Notes: generated by a model not told the origin, from the letters alone. Counted from the first letter of the stretch, positions 54,591 through 63,080 are shown. The stretch: DNA of 64,000 nt from Planococcus sp. SK3692 (GCF_028890485.2 NZ_JARCHV010000002.1:248001-312000), one strand, 5' to 3'. Translations and numbers: made by a program.

Positions 54591-55170
54591 ATACCAGCAC
54601 ACGTCTATGTATTGCTACCCTGGAACCGATGTGCTGGTGAATGCGTTCGATATTCGAGATGAAGACAAGCTCAAGGAATTAGAGACGGTCTATGCGCTAT
54701 ATCGTTTGTCGGAACTGCAACTACAAAAGCCGAAAGATCCATCTGATCTCAACGTGTTCCTCGATATCCACCGTTGTTTGCTGCAGGACGTCTACCCGTT
54801 TGCCGGCAAGCTGCGCGAGGAAATGACGTCCAAAGGAAGTTCGACTTTCGCCCACCCTAAACACTTGGCTGGACAGCTGAAACAGCTTTTTGATGAATTG
54901 GCTGAAGAAGCTTATCTGAAAGGCCTAACGAAAGACGTTTTTATCCAGCGTCTCGCCCATTATTTGGCTGAATTGAATGCGCTCCATCCCTTCCGTGAAG
55001 GCAATGGCAGGGCAGTGCGTGAATTCGCCCGCCAGTTGGCATTGAATGCCGGTTATCGGTTGGATTGGGCGAGAATCGAAGAACCTGCCCATATTATTAA
55101 CGCATTTGTGGACTCCTTTAATAAAGACAATGAGCGCCTGGAAGTTTTATTGGGCGAAGTCATCAGTTGA
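54583..55170 (+). CDS. Fic domain AMP-transferase toxin
   Basis: A 195-residue Fic protein (class I, with separate antitoxin). The catalytic loop HPFREGNGRAVREF (His135) matches HPFX(D/E)GNGRXXR, and the flap region is KGSSTFAHPKHLAGQL. Such enzymes transfer AMP, or another nucleotide part, from ATP to a target Tyr, Ser or Thr; the related VbhT modifies gyrase and topoisomerase IV. No secretion or adhesion module is attached, so it should act in the cell that makes it. The start ATG overlaps the antitoxin gene by 8 nt. The pair stands alone between housekeeping genes. Confidence 0.85.
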   Translation: MSKYQHTSMYCYPGTDVLVNAFDIRDEDKLKELETVYALYRLSELQLQKPKDPSDLNVFLDIHRCLLQDVYPFAGKLREEMTSKGSSTFAHPKHLAGQLKQLFDELAEEAYLKGLTKDVFIQRLAHYLAELNALHPFREGNGRAVREFARQLALNAGYRLDWARIEEPAHIINAFVDSFNKDNERLEVLLGEVIS

Positions 55171-55200
55171 GTGTGCCAACCGGGTGCATCTCGACAGAAA

Positions 55201-55244
55201 AATAGGCTGAAGCGTCAGGTTGCCTGTCGCTTCAGCCTATTTTG
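55201..55244. terminator. bidirectional terminator
   Basis: Long stem AATAGGCTGAAGCG..CAGG with one internal mismatch and a 3-nt loop; T-rich on both sides. It lies between the Fic and acetyltransferase genes. Confidence 0.88.
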
Positions 55245-55245
55245 T

Positions 55246-56073
55246 TTAATTTTTTTGTTCCTGCTGTTCTTGCGGCGCAGGATTTTTCTGCAGCCATTCG
55301 GTTGCGAACTCAACGAGCGGACGCATTTCTGTGAGCTGAATTCCAGCCTGTCCAAGAACGCCTTCAGTAATAGTTCCAGGAAAGTCTTTGGCGATTTCCG
55401 GGAAGCGGTCTGAATCCATATCGACGCAATCGTACGCGGCCCATTGCCGCTCTCCATTAACGTACATCGCTGCACCTTGCGGGGAAGTCGTACGTTCAGG
55501 TTGTAGAAACTCTGCGTGATGAAGCGCAGTGCATGAATCGAACCCGGTGCCGATTAGCAGAATTTTTACTTGATGCCTCATCATTTTCCCAAGAGGCGAA
55601 GTGGTGCCAAACGAATCTTCGAGCGGTTGTTCAGCCATCCATTCCGCAGCAAGCCTTCCCCAGGCGATAAATGAGTGAGTCGGATGAGGGCTTCGGATCG
55701 TCGCCGGGTGGCGGTGGAGACATTCGGGTATTTTTCCCATTCCGCGCATATTTGTCAGGTCAGGATCATATGCTGGCATCTGGTCACGGGTCGGCTGATG
55801 CCAATTCTCAGGAATCGGCGGAGCCATCCAATAAACAGGGTCCGAATTATCGGCAGACTGAGAAGGCATGACAAGAGTGCCCTCAGGAGTGATGACTTCC
55901 ATCAAAGCTTCAACTACTGCCTGTGCACCTCCGGCAATCCACCCCATTGACTTCAGCGAGGAATGGACCATCAAGTGATCGCCTGCAGCGATTCCGAGTT
56001 CCTGCAGTTGCTGCTTCAGTGAGTCCTTGCATTGAAAATCGGGTGTGTTCAGAATTTGAAAAAGATCAGACAT
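55246..56073 (-). CDS. AAC(3)-family N-acetyltransferase
   Basis: A 275-residue cytoplasmic protein of the aminoglycoside 3-N-acetyltransferase (Antibiotic_NAT, YokD-like) family. LGIAAGDHLMVHSSLKSMGWIAGGAQAVVEALMEVITPEGTLVMPSQS, the HPTHSFIAWG segment with its conserved His, and GKMMRHQVKILLIGTGFDSCTALHHAE are the family marks. True resistance enzymes acetylate the 3-amino group of aminoglycosides, but many Bacillales members are chromosomal and of unknown substrate, so resistance should not be assumed. ATG 56073 follows GGGGGAATC; the longer frame lacks a site. Confidence 0.82.
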   Translation of the reverse strand: MSDLFQILNTPDFQCKDSLKQQLQELGIAAGDHLMVHSSLKSMGWIAGGAQAVVEALMEVITPEGTLVMPSQSADNSDPVYWMAPPIPENWHQPTRDQMPAYDPDLTNMRGMGKIPECLHRHPATIRSPHPTHSFIAWGRLAAEWMAEQPLEDSFGTTSPLGKMMRHQVKILLIGTGFDSCTALHHAEFLQPERTTSPQGAAMYVNGERQWAAYDCVDMDSDRFPEIAKDFPGTITEGVLGQAGIQLTEMRPLVEFATEWLQKNPAPQEQQEQKN

Positions 56074-56207
56074 GGACTTGATTCCCCCTTTTTTCCACTT
56101 TACCATAAGGAGGAATTTCGGTTTTATTTTCCGGTCGAATAAACACTACGTGGATTGAAAATTTCTGCAGCGGGAATAGCCTTAAAGAAGAAAGAGGAGG
56201 AGAATAT

Positions 56208-56684
56208 ATGGAAGCGAAACCTATGCGTGAATCACGGACGATACAGACGAAGCTCGTGCTTCCGCCTGATACCAATCATATGGAATCGATCTTTGGCGGG
56301 AAAGTACTCGCATATATCGATGAAATCGCCGGAATCTCAGCGATGAAACATGCGAGCCGCCACATTGTCGTGACGGCCTCGATCGACTCCGTGGATTTCC
56401 TGTCGTCTGCAAAAGTCGGAGATGTTCTGGAATTGGAGGCGAACGTCACATCAACCGGAAAAACTTCGATGGAAGTGTATGTGCGCGTCAAATCGAAGAA
56501 CCTGGAAACCGGGGAAGAGCGTTTGACGACCGAATCATTTTTGACTTTGGTCGCTATCGGCGAGAACGGAAAGCCGACGCCGGTCCCACCGGTCTATCCT
56601 GAGACTGAAGGCGAGAAGCTGTTTTTTGATTCCGCGCCCGCGCGGCGGGAACACCGGAAACAACGCGCAAAGACCCCAAGATAA
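56208..56684 (+). CDS. acyl-CoA thioesterase (YkhA-like, hotdog fold)
   Basis: A 158-residue cytoplasmic hotdog-fold thioesterase of the BFIT/YkhA group. LPPDTNHMESIFGGKVLAYIDEIAGISAMKHASRHIVVTASIDSVDFLSSAKVGDVLELEANVTSTGKTSMEVYVRV contains the conserved N-H-M-X-GG...D substrate and catalytic motif (Asn/Asp pair). It hydrolyses acyl-CoA, usually medium to long chain. ATG 56208 follows AGAGGAGGAG. Single gene; its stop codon lies inside the start of a hairpin that also ends the convergent DUF421 gene. Confidence 0.88.
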   Translation: MEAKPMRESRTIQTKLVLPPDTNHMESIFGGKVLAYIDEIAGISAMKHASRHIVVTASIDSVDFLSSAKVGDVLELEANVTSTGKTSMEVYVRVKSKNLETGEERLTTESFLTLVAIGENGKPTPVPPVYPETEGEKLFFDSAPARREHRKQRAKTPR

Positions 56685-56712
56685 AAAAGGATCCTACAAG
56701 GGATCCTTTTTT
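56683..56712. terminator. bidirectional terminator
   Basis: Perfect stem AAAAAAGGATCC / GGATCCTTTTTT, 6-nt loop. It overlaps the stop codons of both convergent genes. Confidence 0.9.
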
Positions 56713-57212
56713 GCTTGCGCTTTAACATTGGCAAGGGCATTACCTGCTTGAGTGGTGATGACTGACATGCTACCGTCCGTTTCGAGAATGACCGCTTTAA
56801 CCTTACTTAAGTCGCCTTCGCCTGAATTGCGCACTGCCTGCATGATTTCAATATCCTTGATGCGCTCATCGCGCATGGCCTGTTCCAGGAATTCGCCTTC
56901 CGAAAACAATAGCCGAGGTTCTGACTTGATTAGTTTATTGAAGCTTTTCGAACGTACTGCCGTAAACGTGATCAAGTATTGCAGGACGATTAGGACGGCA
57001 AATGCGGTAAGGCCTTCCCATAAACTCAGTTTGCTGTCGAGCAGGATGGTTGCCAAGGTCGAACCCAAAGCAACAGTCACGACGAGATCGAAAGCATTGA
57101 GCTTTGTCAAAGTGCGTTTGCCAGAAGTTCTTAAGAATACCAATAACCCGATATACGCTAGCACACCTACCGTCACAATGCGGATAAAGCTATCCCAAGT
57201 GATTTCAAACAT
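56694..57212 (-). CDS. DUF421 membrane protein (YetF/YcaP-like)
   Basis: A 172-residue membrane protein with three predicted helices in residues 8-85 (SFIRIVTVGVLAYIGLLVFLRTSGKRTLTKLNAFDLVVTVALGSTLATILL ... GLTAFAVLIVLQYLITF), then a cytoplasmic DUF421 domain (LIKSEPRLLFSEGEFLEQAMRDERIKDIEIMQAVRNSGEGDLSKVKAVILETDGSMSVI). B. subtilis has several paralogues, some linked to sporulation or stress, none with a known reaction. ATG 57212 follows AAGGAGG. The region upstream of it carries the DnaA-box cluster. Confidence 0.8.
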   Translation of the reverse strand: MFEITWDSFIRIVTVGVLAYIGLLVFLRTSGKRTLTKLNAFDLVVTVALGSTLATILLDSKLSLWEGLTAFAVLIVLQYLITFTAVRSKSFNKLIKSEPRLLFSEGEFLEQAMRDERIKDIEIMQAVRNSGEGDLSKVKAVILETDGSMSVITTQAGNALANVKAQAKKDPL

Positions 57213-57551
57213 ATGGCTCTTCCTCCTTTTTGAGGTGGGAAAAGATAAGCTGGACTTATCAACATGTGGATAAGTCCATAATAACCGAAAATCGACTGTA
57301 AATTTAGATATTTACCCACATAACCCACGAGATTTTGTTAATTATTGTGCATAACTGCTGTTTTTCGCATATATTTCGGGCTTTCCCTAGAAGTGGAGCA
57401 GTGAAACGGAATTTTGTGGATAGTTGTGGCAAGGAAAGAAAAAAACAGCAGTCATGAAATGAGCTCTGTCACAAAGCGATGCGTTTTTTCTGTTCAAGCC
57501 ATCTTATTTCGGGAATAGGAGGAGTAAAGAGCTAAGAGGAGAGGTGAAAAG
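57213..57551. other. gene-free region with clustered DnaA-box-like sequences
   Basis: This 339-bp divergent gap between the DUF421 gene and a small membrane-protein gene contains five 9-mers equal to, or one base from, the DnaA box TTATCCACA: 57256-57264 (TTATCAACA), 57265-57273 (TGTGGATAA, exact on the minus strand), 57312-57320 (TTACCCACA), 57346-57354 (TGTGCATAA) and 57415-57423 (TGTGGATAG). The first two are adjacent and inverted, inside arms GGACTTATC and GATAAGTCC (57252-57277). Promoters of the two flanking genes must also lie here but are not distinct. Confidence 0.6.
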
Positions 57552-57764
57552 ATGGAAGCAGTCCGTAATATTTTCCGCTTTTTGGGCATGGGTATATTCT
57601 TCTTCAGTATTGCTTTATTTCTACTGACAGCAGTGAACAATTGGATTGAGTTTACATCGGCCATTTGGCTGAGCGGCCCGTTTTGGCGCGTGTACTTATT
57701 TTTTGCAGTTTCCGGAATTTTATTGTACATCCTGATCACGTTCAGGCGAAAAAAAGACGAATAA
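57552..57764 (+). CDS. small two-helix membrane protein
   Basis: A 70-residue protein, not recognised. Two hydrophobic helices (about 10-27, FLGMGIFFFSIALFLLTA, and 44-63, FWRVYLFFAVSGILLYILIT) are joined by an aromatic loop (NNWIEFTSAIWLSG). The basic end FRRKKDE should face the cytoplasm. AAGAGGAGAGG lies 7 nt before ATG 57552, and a strong terminator follows the stop, so it is very likely a real gene. The function is unknown. It is divergent from the DUF421 gene. Confidence 0.7.
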   Translation: MEAVRNIFRFLGMGIFFFSIALFLLTAVNNWIEFTSAIWLSGPFWRVYLFFAVSGILLYILITFRRKKDE

Positions 57765-57793
57765 AAAAGCACCGGAAGCATTCCGGTGCTTTT
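57764..57793. terminator. bidirectional terminator
   Basis: Perfect stem AAAAGCACCGGAA and its complement, 3-nt loop, T-runs on both strands. Confidence 0.9.
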
Positions 57794-57798
57794 CTCAA

Positions 57799-58818
57799 TT
57801 ATTTTTTAGCAAGCAGTTCTTCGAAATAAGAACCGAACTCTTTAGAGCGCTTCAAGATCGTACTGGACGAAACGCCGAATTTCTCACTCAAGTCTTTTGC
57901 AGAAAGCATTGGCCCTTGAATCAGTTCATGGTCCTGCAGGAAACGCCAGTAGCCGGCAACGAGTGCTTCCGGTTTCTGGACGGTCGGCTGCTGGCTGACC
58001 AGGTAGCTGTTGAGGATACTTGTCACATTGGTCACAGTTTCTTCGTCGAAGTCCGCTTCATCAATGTGTTTTTTCAATTCATCCATGACGGATTGATGTT
58101 CCGGGGAAAGCTCGATGCTTTCCTCGACAGCGCCTGTGGAATATTGGACGATATGCTCGACCACTTCGAGATAATGCTCGCGAAGATAGTCTTCGCTTGC
58201 TGATGCGCCTTTATCTTCAATGCGTTTTTGCAGCTGCTCAAAGAATGGAGCAAATTTGCCGACAATCGTCAAATAGCCATTCAAGAATAAGATGCCTTGT
58301 TCGCCTGCGCGCGCATCCGGCAGAAGAATCGCAAGAAGACCTTGGTTTTCTTCCATATCCGTAGGCGGCTGGTCTGCCATGACGTAAGTTTCACCGGTAA
58401 AGGCGTCTTTCAATTCCGCTTTTTCTGTATCGCCTGAGACCAATTGGCCGAGGAATACACGGAAGTTGGACCATTGTTCCAACACTTCTTGCGTTGTTGG
58501 GCGCTGCGTCTGTTCGATTTGCTTAGACAGGAAGTTTTGCCATAGTTCCGGTTTTTGCATGAACAGGAAGTTTTCGATGACAAAAGCTTGTGCATCGTTT
58601 TCCGCCATCGATTTCATCAAGCGCGGCTGCCATTCCTGCTGGAGCGCGCGGAAATCCGTTAGCTGGTCACGGTTCGGATTTTCCGAGAAGAATTGTTGTC
58701 TGACTTGGAATAGTTCTTCGTTCACCAGATCATTGATGGAAACTGTCTGTTGTTTCCCATGACATTTTTTATATTTCTTTCCGCTGCCACATGGACACGG
58801 ATCATTTCTTCCTACCAT
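57799..58818 (-). CDS. SEC-C zinc-motif protein with C-terminal helix-turn-helix
   Basis: A 339-residue soluble protein. Residues 1-20 ([20 protein letters not shown]) are a SEC-C zinc-binding motif like the tail of SecA. The acidic, mostly helical middle (about 25-290) is not recognised. The end ([38 protein letters not shown], about 302-339) reads as a helix-turn-helix. It may bind a nucleic acid or ribosome-linked partner; that is inference. ATG 58818 is 5-6 nt after AGGTGA; an earlier GTG at 58827 has no site. Monocistronic. Confidence 0.7.
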   Translation of the reverse strand: MVGRNDPCPCGSGKKYKKCHGKQQTVSINDLVNEELFQVRQQFFSENPNRDQLTDFRALQQEWQPRLMKSMAENDAQAFVIENFLFMQKPELWQNFLSKQIEQTQRPTTQEVLEQWSNFRVFLGQLVSGDTEKAELKDAFTGETYVMADQPPTDMEENQGLLAILLPDARAGEQGILFLNGYLTIVGKFAPFFEQLQKRIEDKGASASEDYLREHYLEVVEHIVQYSTGAVEESIELSPEHQSVMDELKKHIDEADFDEETVTNVTSILNSYLVSQQPTVQKPEALVAGYWRFLQDHELIQGPMLSAKDLSEKFGVSSSTILKRSKEFGSYFEELLAKK

Positions 58819-58866
58819 TCTAATCACCTACATTTTTTCTTGAGTGTAACATAAAATCTTTCGGCG

Positions 58867-58889
58867 CTCAAAAGTCTGACGATTCAGAC
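58867..58889 (-). terminator. possible weak terminator of the acetamidase gene
   Basis: Minus-strand hairpin GTCTGA-ATCG-TCAGAC followed by TTTT; only a 6-bp stem. Confidence 0.4.
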
Positions 58890-58925
58890 GTCTAAACAGC
58901 ACTATATCTCCTTGTAATTACCATA

Positions 58926-59828
58926 TTAAGAAAATAAAAGGAAACCTAATCCTTCGAGCACATGGTGGGGAACAAAGAACCTGGCCGTCACGAGAGGGTC
59001 AACAACTTGGCTGATTTGGGTTTCGCCGGCTGCGCTCATGAGCATGGTCATTTCGCTGACGGATAAGTGGGATTGAGGCAGCAACAAATCGATCATCTCT
59101 TCAACTGCAGTGGAAACGGCTTCGTCTAGAGTCATCGCGGAGACAAGATACGCCAAACCGTCTTCATTTTCGAGCAAAGGATGCTTTAAATGGATGCCTT
59201 TGATGACGTCGAATTGGACAGTGGCGCTGCCGGGTACTTCAATTCCGGAAACGCTGATTTCTCCGTCTCCCATCGCCGCATGGAAATCCCCAAGTGCAAA
59301 CAGTGCGCCTTCAACCGCCACGGGGAAATAAAGCGTTGCGCCTTTTGTGATCAGTTTCGTATCCATATTGCCGCCGTGTGCACCAGGGGTTCCGCATGAA
59401 ACGGGTTCGCCTTTCGGTGCGACGCCGATCACGCCGATCATCGGATTCAATGGAAGGTGCAGACGGTCGTTAAAGACCGCCTTACCATTTTGGATGGGAA
59501 TGATTTTCGATTCCATCGATTCCATCCGGTGGCCCATGACGCCGAGATCCGGCCCTGTAACCATGACGCCTTGCTCGCCGATTTCAAGGTCTTTGATCTC
59601 TACTTTCAAGACATCCCCGATCTCGGCCCCTTCAATGAAGATCGGCCCTGTGGCGGGATTCACTTGATCCCAATCAATGGCTGCGACTTCTTGGTCGCTT
59701 GATTGAATCTGGTTTTTAAAGCAATCGAATGTGTCGATCTTCACGGTATCGCCGGCCGCTGCCCGCAGGCTCGGTTTGTGTGTGTTGGAAAAAGCATAAA
59801 TGACATCTTGCGCAGGCAATGTTTTCAT
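58926..59828 (-). CDS. acetamidase/formamidase family amidohydrolase
   Basis: A 300-residue enzyme of the FmdA_AmdA family, which hydrolyses small amides such as formamide or acetamide to ammonia and an acid. Family segments: GDTVKIDTFDCFKNQI, VNPATGPIFIEGAEIGDVLKVEI, PMIGVIGVAPKG, the metal-binding-like PGAHGGNMDTKLITKGATLYFPVAVEGALFALGDFHAAMGDGEISVSGIE. ATG 59828 follows AAAAGGAGTGG; a longer frame lacks a site. Single gene, divergent from the signal peptidase gene. The true substrate is unknown. Confidence 0.85.
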   Translation of the reverse strand: MKTLPAQDVIYAFSNTHKPSLRAAAGDTVKIDTFDCFKNQIQSSDQEVAAIDWDQVNPATGPIFIEGAEIGDVLKVEIKDLEIGEQGVMVTGPDLGVMGHRMESMESKIIPIQNGKAVFNDRLHLPLNPMIGVIGVAPKGEPVSCGTPGAHGGNMDTKLITKGATLYFPVAVEGALFALGDFHAAMGDGEISVSGIEVPGSATVQFDVIKGIHLKHPLLENEDGLAYLVSAMTLDEAVSTAVEEMIDLLLPQSHLSVSEMTMLMSAAGETQISQVVDPLVTARFFVPHHVLEGLGFLLFS

Positions 59829-59980
59829 CAATTCCACTCCTTTTATATTCAAATAGAAAGCTAAGTTGTGTCTGATAATTCTTTCAACTCACATGCTTTC
59901 ATTATCGGATAAGAAATCTCAGAGTGCAAGGCGTGAAGCGCTATAGTAAACTAGAGAAAAAAGTGGGCGGAGGAGAGCTA

Positions 59981-60502
59981 GTGTACGAAGATCCAGTCAA
60001 AGAAATGCTTGTATGGATGAAAGTGCTGCTGCTGACGGCGTTCATTATTTTTGGGGTTCGCCACTTCCTGTTCGAGCCGGTTATCGTCGAAGGCGGATCG
60101 ATGCAGCCAAGCTATCACGAAGATGATAAATTAGTCTTGAGCAAAGCGACAACGATCGCCAACTTCGATACAATCGTGTTTTTCGCGCCAGACGGCACCC
60201 GTTTCATCAAGCGAGTCATTGGGGTTCCGGGCGACCATATCGAGATGTCCGGCAGGGAAATTATTCTGAATGGACAGCCGCTGGACGAACCCTATTTAGA
60301 TGCGGCAGGACACGATGAGTTCATGGCACAGCCCCAGTTGGCCAGCGAATTTTCAGTTCCCGCGGATTGCTATTATGTCCTCGGCGACAACCGTGGCAAT
60401 AGCACGGATTCACGCGTACTGGGATTTATCCAGAAACAGGACGTTATTGGTGAAGTGAAATTCCGCTTCGCCCCGTTAAAGCAGTTCGGATTCGTGGAAT
60501 GA
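59981..60502 (+). CDS. sipT: type I signal peptidase
   Basis: A 173-residue membrane-anchored protease that cleaves signal peptides from exported proteins. One N-terminal helix (about 12-27, MKVLLLTAFIIFGVRHF) precedes the catalytic domain: Ser40 in VEGGSMQPS, Lys77 in RFIKRVIGVPGDHIE, and the conserved YYVLGDNRGNSTDSRVLGFI. Translation most likely starts at GTG 59981, 7 nt after GGAGG, although the frame is open to an earlier GTG at 59924. The single-gene form and size match Bacillus SipS/SipT/SipU-type enzymes; the paralogue symbol is only indicative. Confidence 0.88.
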   Translation: MYEDPVKEMLVWMKVLLLTAFIIFGVRHFLFEPVIVEGGSMQPSYHEDDKLVLSKATTIANFDTIVFFAPDGTRFIKRVIGVPGDHIEMSGREIILNGQPLDEPYLDAAGHDEFMAQPQLASEFSVPADCYYVLGDNRGNSTDSRVLGFIQKQDVIGEVKFRFAPLKQFGFVE

Positions 60503-60518
60503 AACATAAATTTTAGCT

Positions 60519-60563
60519 AAAGCTTTTGCTGTTGAGCATGCGCTCTTCGGGAAAAGCTTTTTT
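60519..60563 (+). terminator. terminator of the signal peptidase gene
   Basis: Outer stem AAAGCTTTT / AAAAGCTTT with a small inner hairpin (GAGCATGCGCTC), then a T-run. Confidence 0.75.
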
Positions 60564-60766
60564 AATTGGCCTCAATTTTATTTTCAAATAGGGATGACGT
60601 GTTTCTTATGAAACAGCTATGAATAAACAGAAAGAATTTCAATTCCTTTTAAATAGTTCTAAATATTCACATTTTATTTCTTTTTAGTTCAATTGAATTA
60701 TGATAAAATTTAATTACTGAATATTTGAAAAATAATAGATCGGATTGTTTACGAAGGGGTGGGGAA

Positions 60767-63046
60767 ATGAAAACGATTTGGCGGGGGGCAGGACGCTGGT
60801 TTCTTATAGCGATAATTGCGGGAAGTGCGGCTTTTCACCATGATGAGGGACAAGTAAAGGCGGCAGAAGGCGAGCTCCAAATCGGGGCAGCGCAATTAAT
60901 GGAAGGACAGCGCCAAGCTTTTCAGTCGCATCTTTCCAGTTCACTGTTATTTATGGACAGGGGCTTTTTGTGGGACGAATCGGATGATTCCTATCCTGCG
61001 TCCCATATTGCTTTCGCACCTGGGAGCGATGAGTCGGAGTTGAACTTTTCCTGGTATTCACCGAGCACGACGCGTGCTGGCCAGGTTCAATACGCAAAAG
61101 TATCTTCCGGGACTGAGGATTTTCCGGAAAACGCTGCGGTAACAATCGATGCATCGTTGAAAAACGCTACTTACGGCTATTCTGCCCATGAGGTGGTGAT
61201 CACCCAGCTCGAAAATGAAACGGATTATCTATACCGTTTAGGGGATGGGCATGGCAATTGGACACAAGCTTTCCATTTCAAAACACAGGATCCTTCGTCA
61301 TATGAATTTGTGATGGTTGCTGATCCGCAAATCGGCGCGTCTGGCGATATTGCAGAAGACCAAAGGGGATGGGAAAGAACTCTGCATCAAGCAATTGATC
61401 GCAGCCCAGACGCAAGCTTCATCTTGTCTGCGGGCGATCAGGTCGATGCCCGCTATTCAGAAAACGAATATGCGGCTTATTTCGCTCCTGAGCCGTTGCG
61501 TAATTATCCGACGGCAACTACCATCGGCAACCATGACGATACCTATCATTACGCCTATCATTTCAATGTGCCCAACGAAAACTGGGAACTCGGCAATTAC
61601 GATAATTCAGGCGGTGATTATTATTTCTCGTACGGGGATACCTTGTTCATGAACTTGAATTCCAATAGCCAGCATCCGGAAGAGCATATTCAATTTATGG
61701 AGGAAACGGCTGAAGCGACTGCTGGAAGGGAATGGAAATGGAAAATCCTCGTTTTTCATCACTCGATTTATAGCGCTGCCGCCCATTCGCAAAGCGAAAA
61801 GGTGCTGGAGCTGCGTGAACAGCTCGTGCCGACAATCGATAAAATCGGCTTTGATGCGGTATTGATGGGACATGACCATTCCTATGTAAGAACGTATCAG
61901 ATGGAAAACTTCCAGCCGCTGAAAAATCATATGATGCAAGGAAAAGCACCGGTTAATCCGGAAGGGACTTTATATGTAACCGGCAGTACAGCGAGCGGCA
62001 GCAAGTACTATTACATGCAGGACGAACGGGAGCCGTATTCAGCGGTTCGTGAACAATGGGGCGTACCGACTTATATGACCATTCAAGTGGAGCCGACGCG
62101 TTTAAGCCTTGAAACTTACCGGACGGATAGCGATGAGCTGGTCGATGAATACGAGATCATCAAAGATCCGTCTATCGAAACGGTCGTGCCCGCACTTGAA
62201 AAAGTGGAACTGGAAGCGAGCGGCATCGTGTTGTCCACAGAAGAAAGCTCTTTCTACCCGGAAGTGGAATTGACGTTGAAAGGCGAAAACGTTGATGGCG
62301 GGCAATACGATATTTCACCGGACTCCGTCACTTACCGAACCAGTAAGGATGATGTTGAAATAAAAGATGGAAAAGTACTGGCGGCAGAAGGCGCGGACTC
62401 AGGAAAAGTGGAAGTGTTTGCGGAAGTAAAAGACGGTGATGAAGTATGGGAAAGCAACGCGATTGAATTCGAATTGGTGGAACATGAAGAAATTAAGCTG
62501 CTCGACGCAGGCAGCGAGTGGGGCTATCTGGACGATGGCAGCGACCAGAAAAAAGACTGGATTGAAGCTGATTTCGATGACAGCGAGTGGGTACAAGGCG
62601 CAGCTCCGCTTGGCTTCCCGGAAGATGAAGAACGGCCCGAATTTGGCGCTGTGGAAACGCTCGTCGCCTACGGCGGGGATGAGACCGATAAAAACGCCTT
62701 GACGTATTTCAGGACGGGATTTGATGTAGAAGAGGCAGAAGCAATCGGTGATCTCGGCTATGTGGAATTTGGTGTCGATGATGCGGTGATATTGTATTTG
62801 AACGGAGAGGAAATCATGCGCTTCAATATGCCCGAAACTGGCGAATTCGGTTTTGAGGATTATCAGGAAGCGGTGAGCGATCAAGACCTCGGCAGTGAAG
62901 ACCGGATTGAGCGCATCTACTTGGACGAAGAGGCGCTTTCGCATTTGAAAGACGGCGAGAATGTGCTGGCTGCACAAGTGCATCAAGACGACCGCTTTAG
63001 TTCGGATCTATATTGGGATATGGAAATGGTCGTTAATAAGAAATAA
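60767..63046 (+). CDS. secreted purple acid phosphatase-like metallophosphoesterase
   Basis: A 759-residue exported protein. The signal peptide ends near QVKAAEG (about 38). An Ig-like purple-acid-phosphatase N-domain (about 75-180, ASHIAFAPGSDESELNFSWYSPSTTRAGQVQY) precedes the metallophosphatase domain with metal ligands MVADPQ, SAGDQVDARYSE, TIGNHDDTYH, VFHHSIYSAAAHS and GHDHSYVRTY. An Ig-like bacterial domain (about 475-570) and a C-terminal galactose-binding-like domain (about 590-759, DSEWVQGAAPLGF, LNGEEIMRF) follow. It is very acidic and lacks an LPXTG anchor. It probably releases phosphate from organic phosphates outside the cell. ATG 60767 follows GGGGTGGGG. Confidence 0.85.
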   Translation: MKTIWRGAGRWFLIAIIAGSAAFHHDEGQVKAAEGELQIGAAQLMEGQRQAFQSHLSSSLLFMDRGFLWDESDDSYPASHIAFAPGSDESELNFSWYSPSTTRAGQVQYAKVSSGTEDFPENAAVTIDASLKNATYGYSAHEVVITQLENETDYLYRLGDGHGNWTQAFHFKTQDPSSYEFVMVADPQIGASGDIAEDQRGWERTLHQAIDRSPDASFILSAGDQVDARYSENEYAAYFAPEPLRNYPTATTIGNHDDTYHYAYHFNVPNENWELGNYDNSGGDYYFSYGDTLFMNLNSNSQHPEEHIQFMEETAEATAGREWKWKILVFHHSIYSAAAHSQSEKVLELREQLVPTIDKIGFDAVLMGHDHSYVRTYQMENFQPLKNHMMQGKAPVNPEGTLYVTGSTASGSKYYYMQDEREPYSAVREQWGVPTYMTIQVEPTRLSLETYRTDSDELVDEYEIIKDPSIETVVPALEKVELEASGIVLSTEESSFYPEVELTLKGENVDGGQYDISPDSVTYRTSKDDVEIKDGKVLAAEGADSGKVEVFAEVKDGDEVWESNAIEFELVEHEEIKLLDAGSEWGYLDDGSDQKKDWIEADFDDSEWVQGAAPLGFPEDEERPEFGAVETLVAYGGDETDKNALTYFRTGFDVEEAEAIGDLGYVEFGVDDAVILYLNGEEIMRFNMPETGEFGFEDYQEAVSDQDLGSEDRIERIYLDEEALSHLKDGENVLAAQVHQDDRFSSDLYWDMEMVVNKK

Positions 63047-63048
63047 AG

Positions 63049-63077
63049 AAAAAGAAGGCATTGCGCCTTCTTTTTTT
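63049..63077. terminator. bidirectional terminator
   Basis: Stem AAAAAGAAGGC / GCCTTCTTTTT, 5-nt loop. It serves the phosphatase gene and the convergent aminotransferase gene. Confidence 0.9.
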
Positions 63078-63080
63078 AGC

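Noticed and set aside
54402-55170. Secreted Fic effector
   Set aside because: No signal peptide, secretion domain or host-targeting region is attached; a small antitoxin precedes it, which fits an intracellular toxin-antitoxin pair.
55246-56073. Acquired aminoglycoside resistance gene
   Set aside because: The protein is in the AAC(3) family, but it sits among housekeeping genes with no mobile element and normal composition; a chromosomal enzyme of unknown substrate is more likely.
57213-57551. Chromosomal origin of replication
   Set aside because: DnaA boxes are clustered, but there is no dnaA, dnaN, rpmH or gyrB nearby and no obvious unwinding element, so an oriC is not supported.
57494-57781. 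95-residue minus-strand frame over the small membrane-protein gene
   Set aside because: The plus-strand gene has a strong binding site, sensible membrane topology and a terminator; this frame is antisense to it and lacks a start signal.
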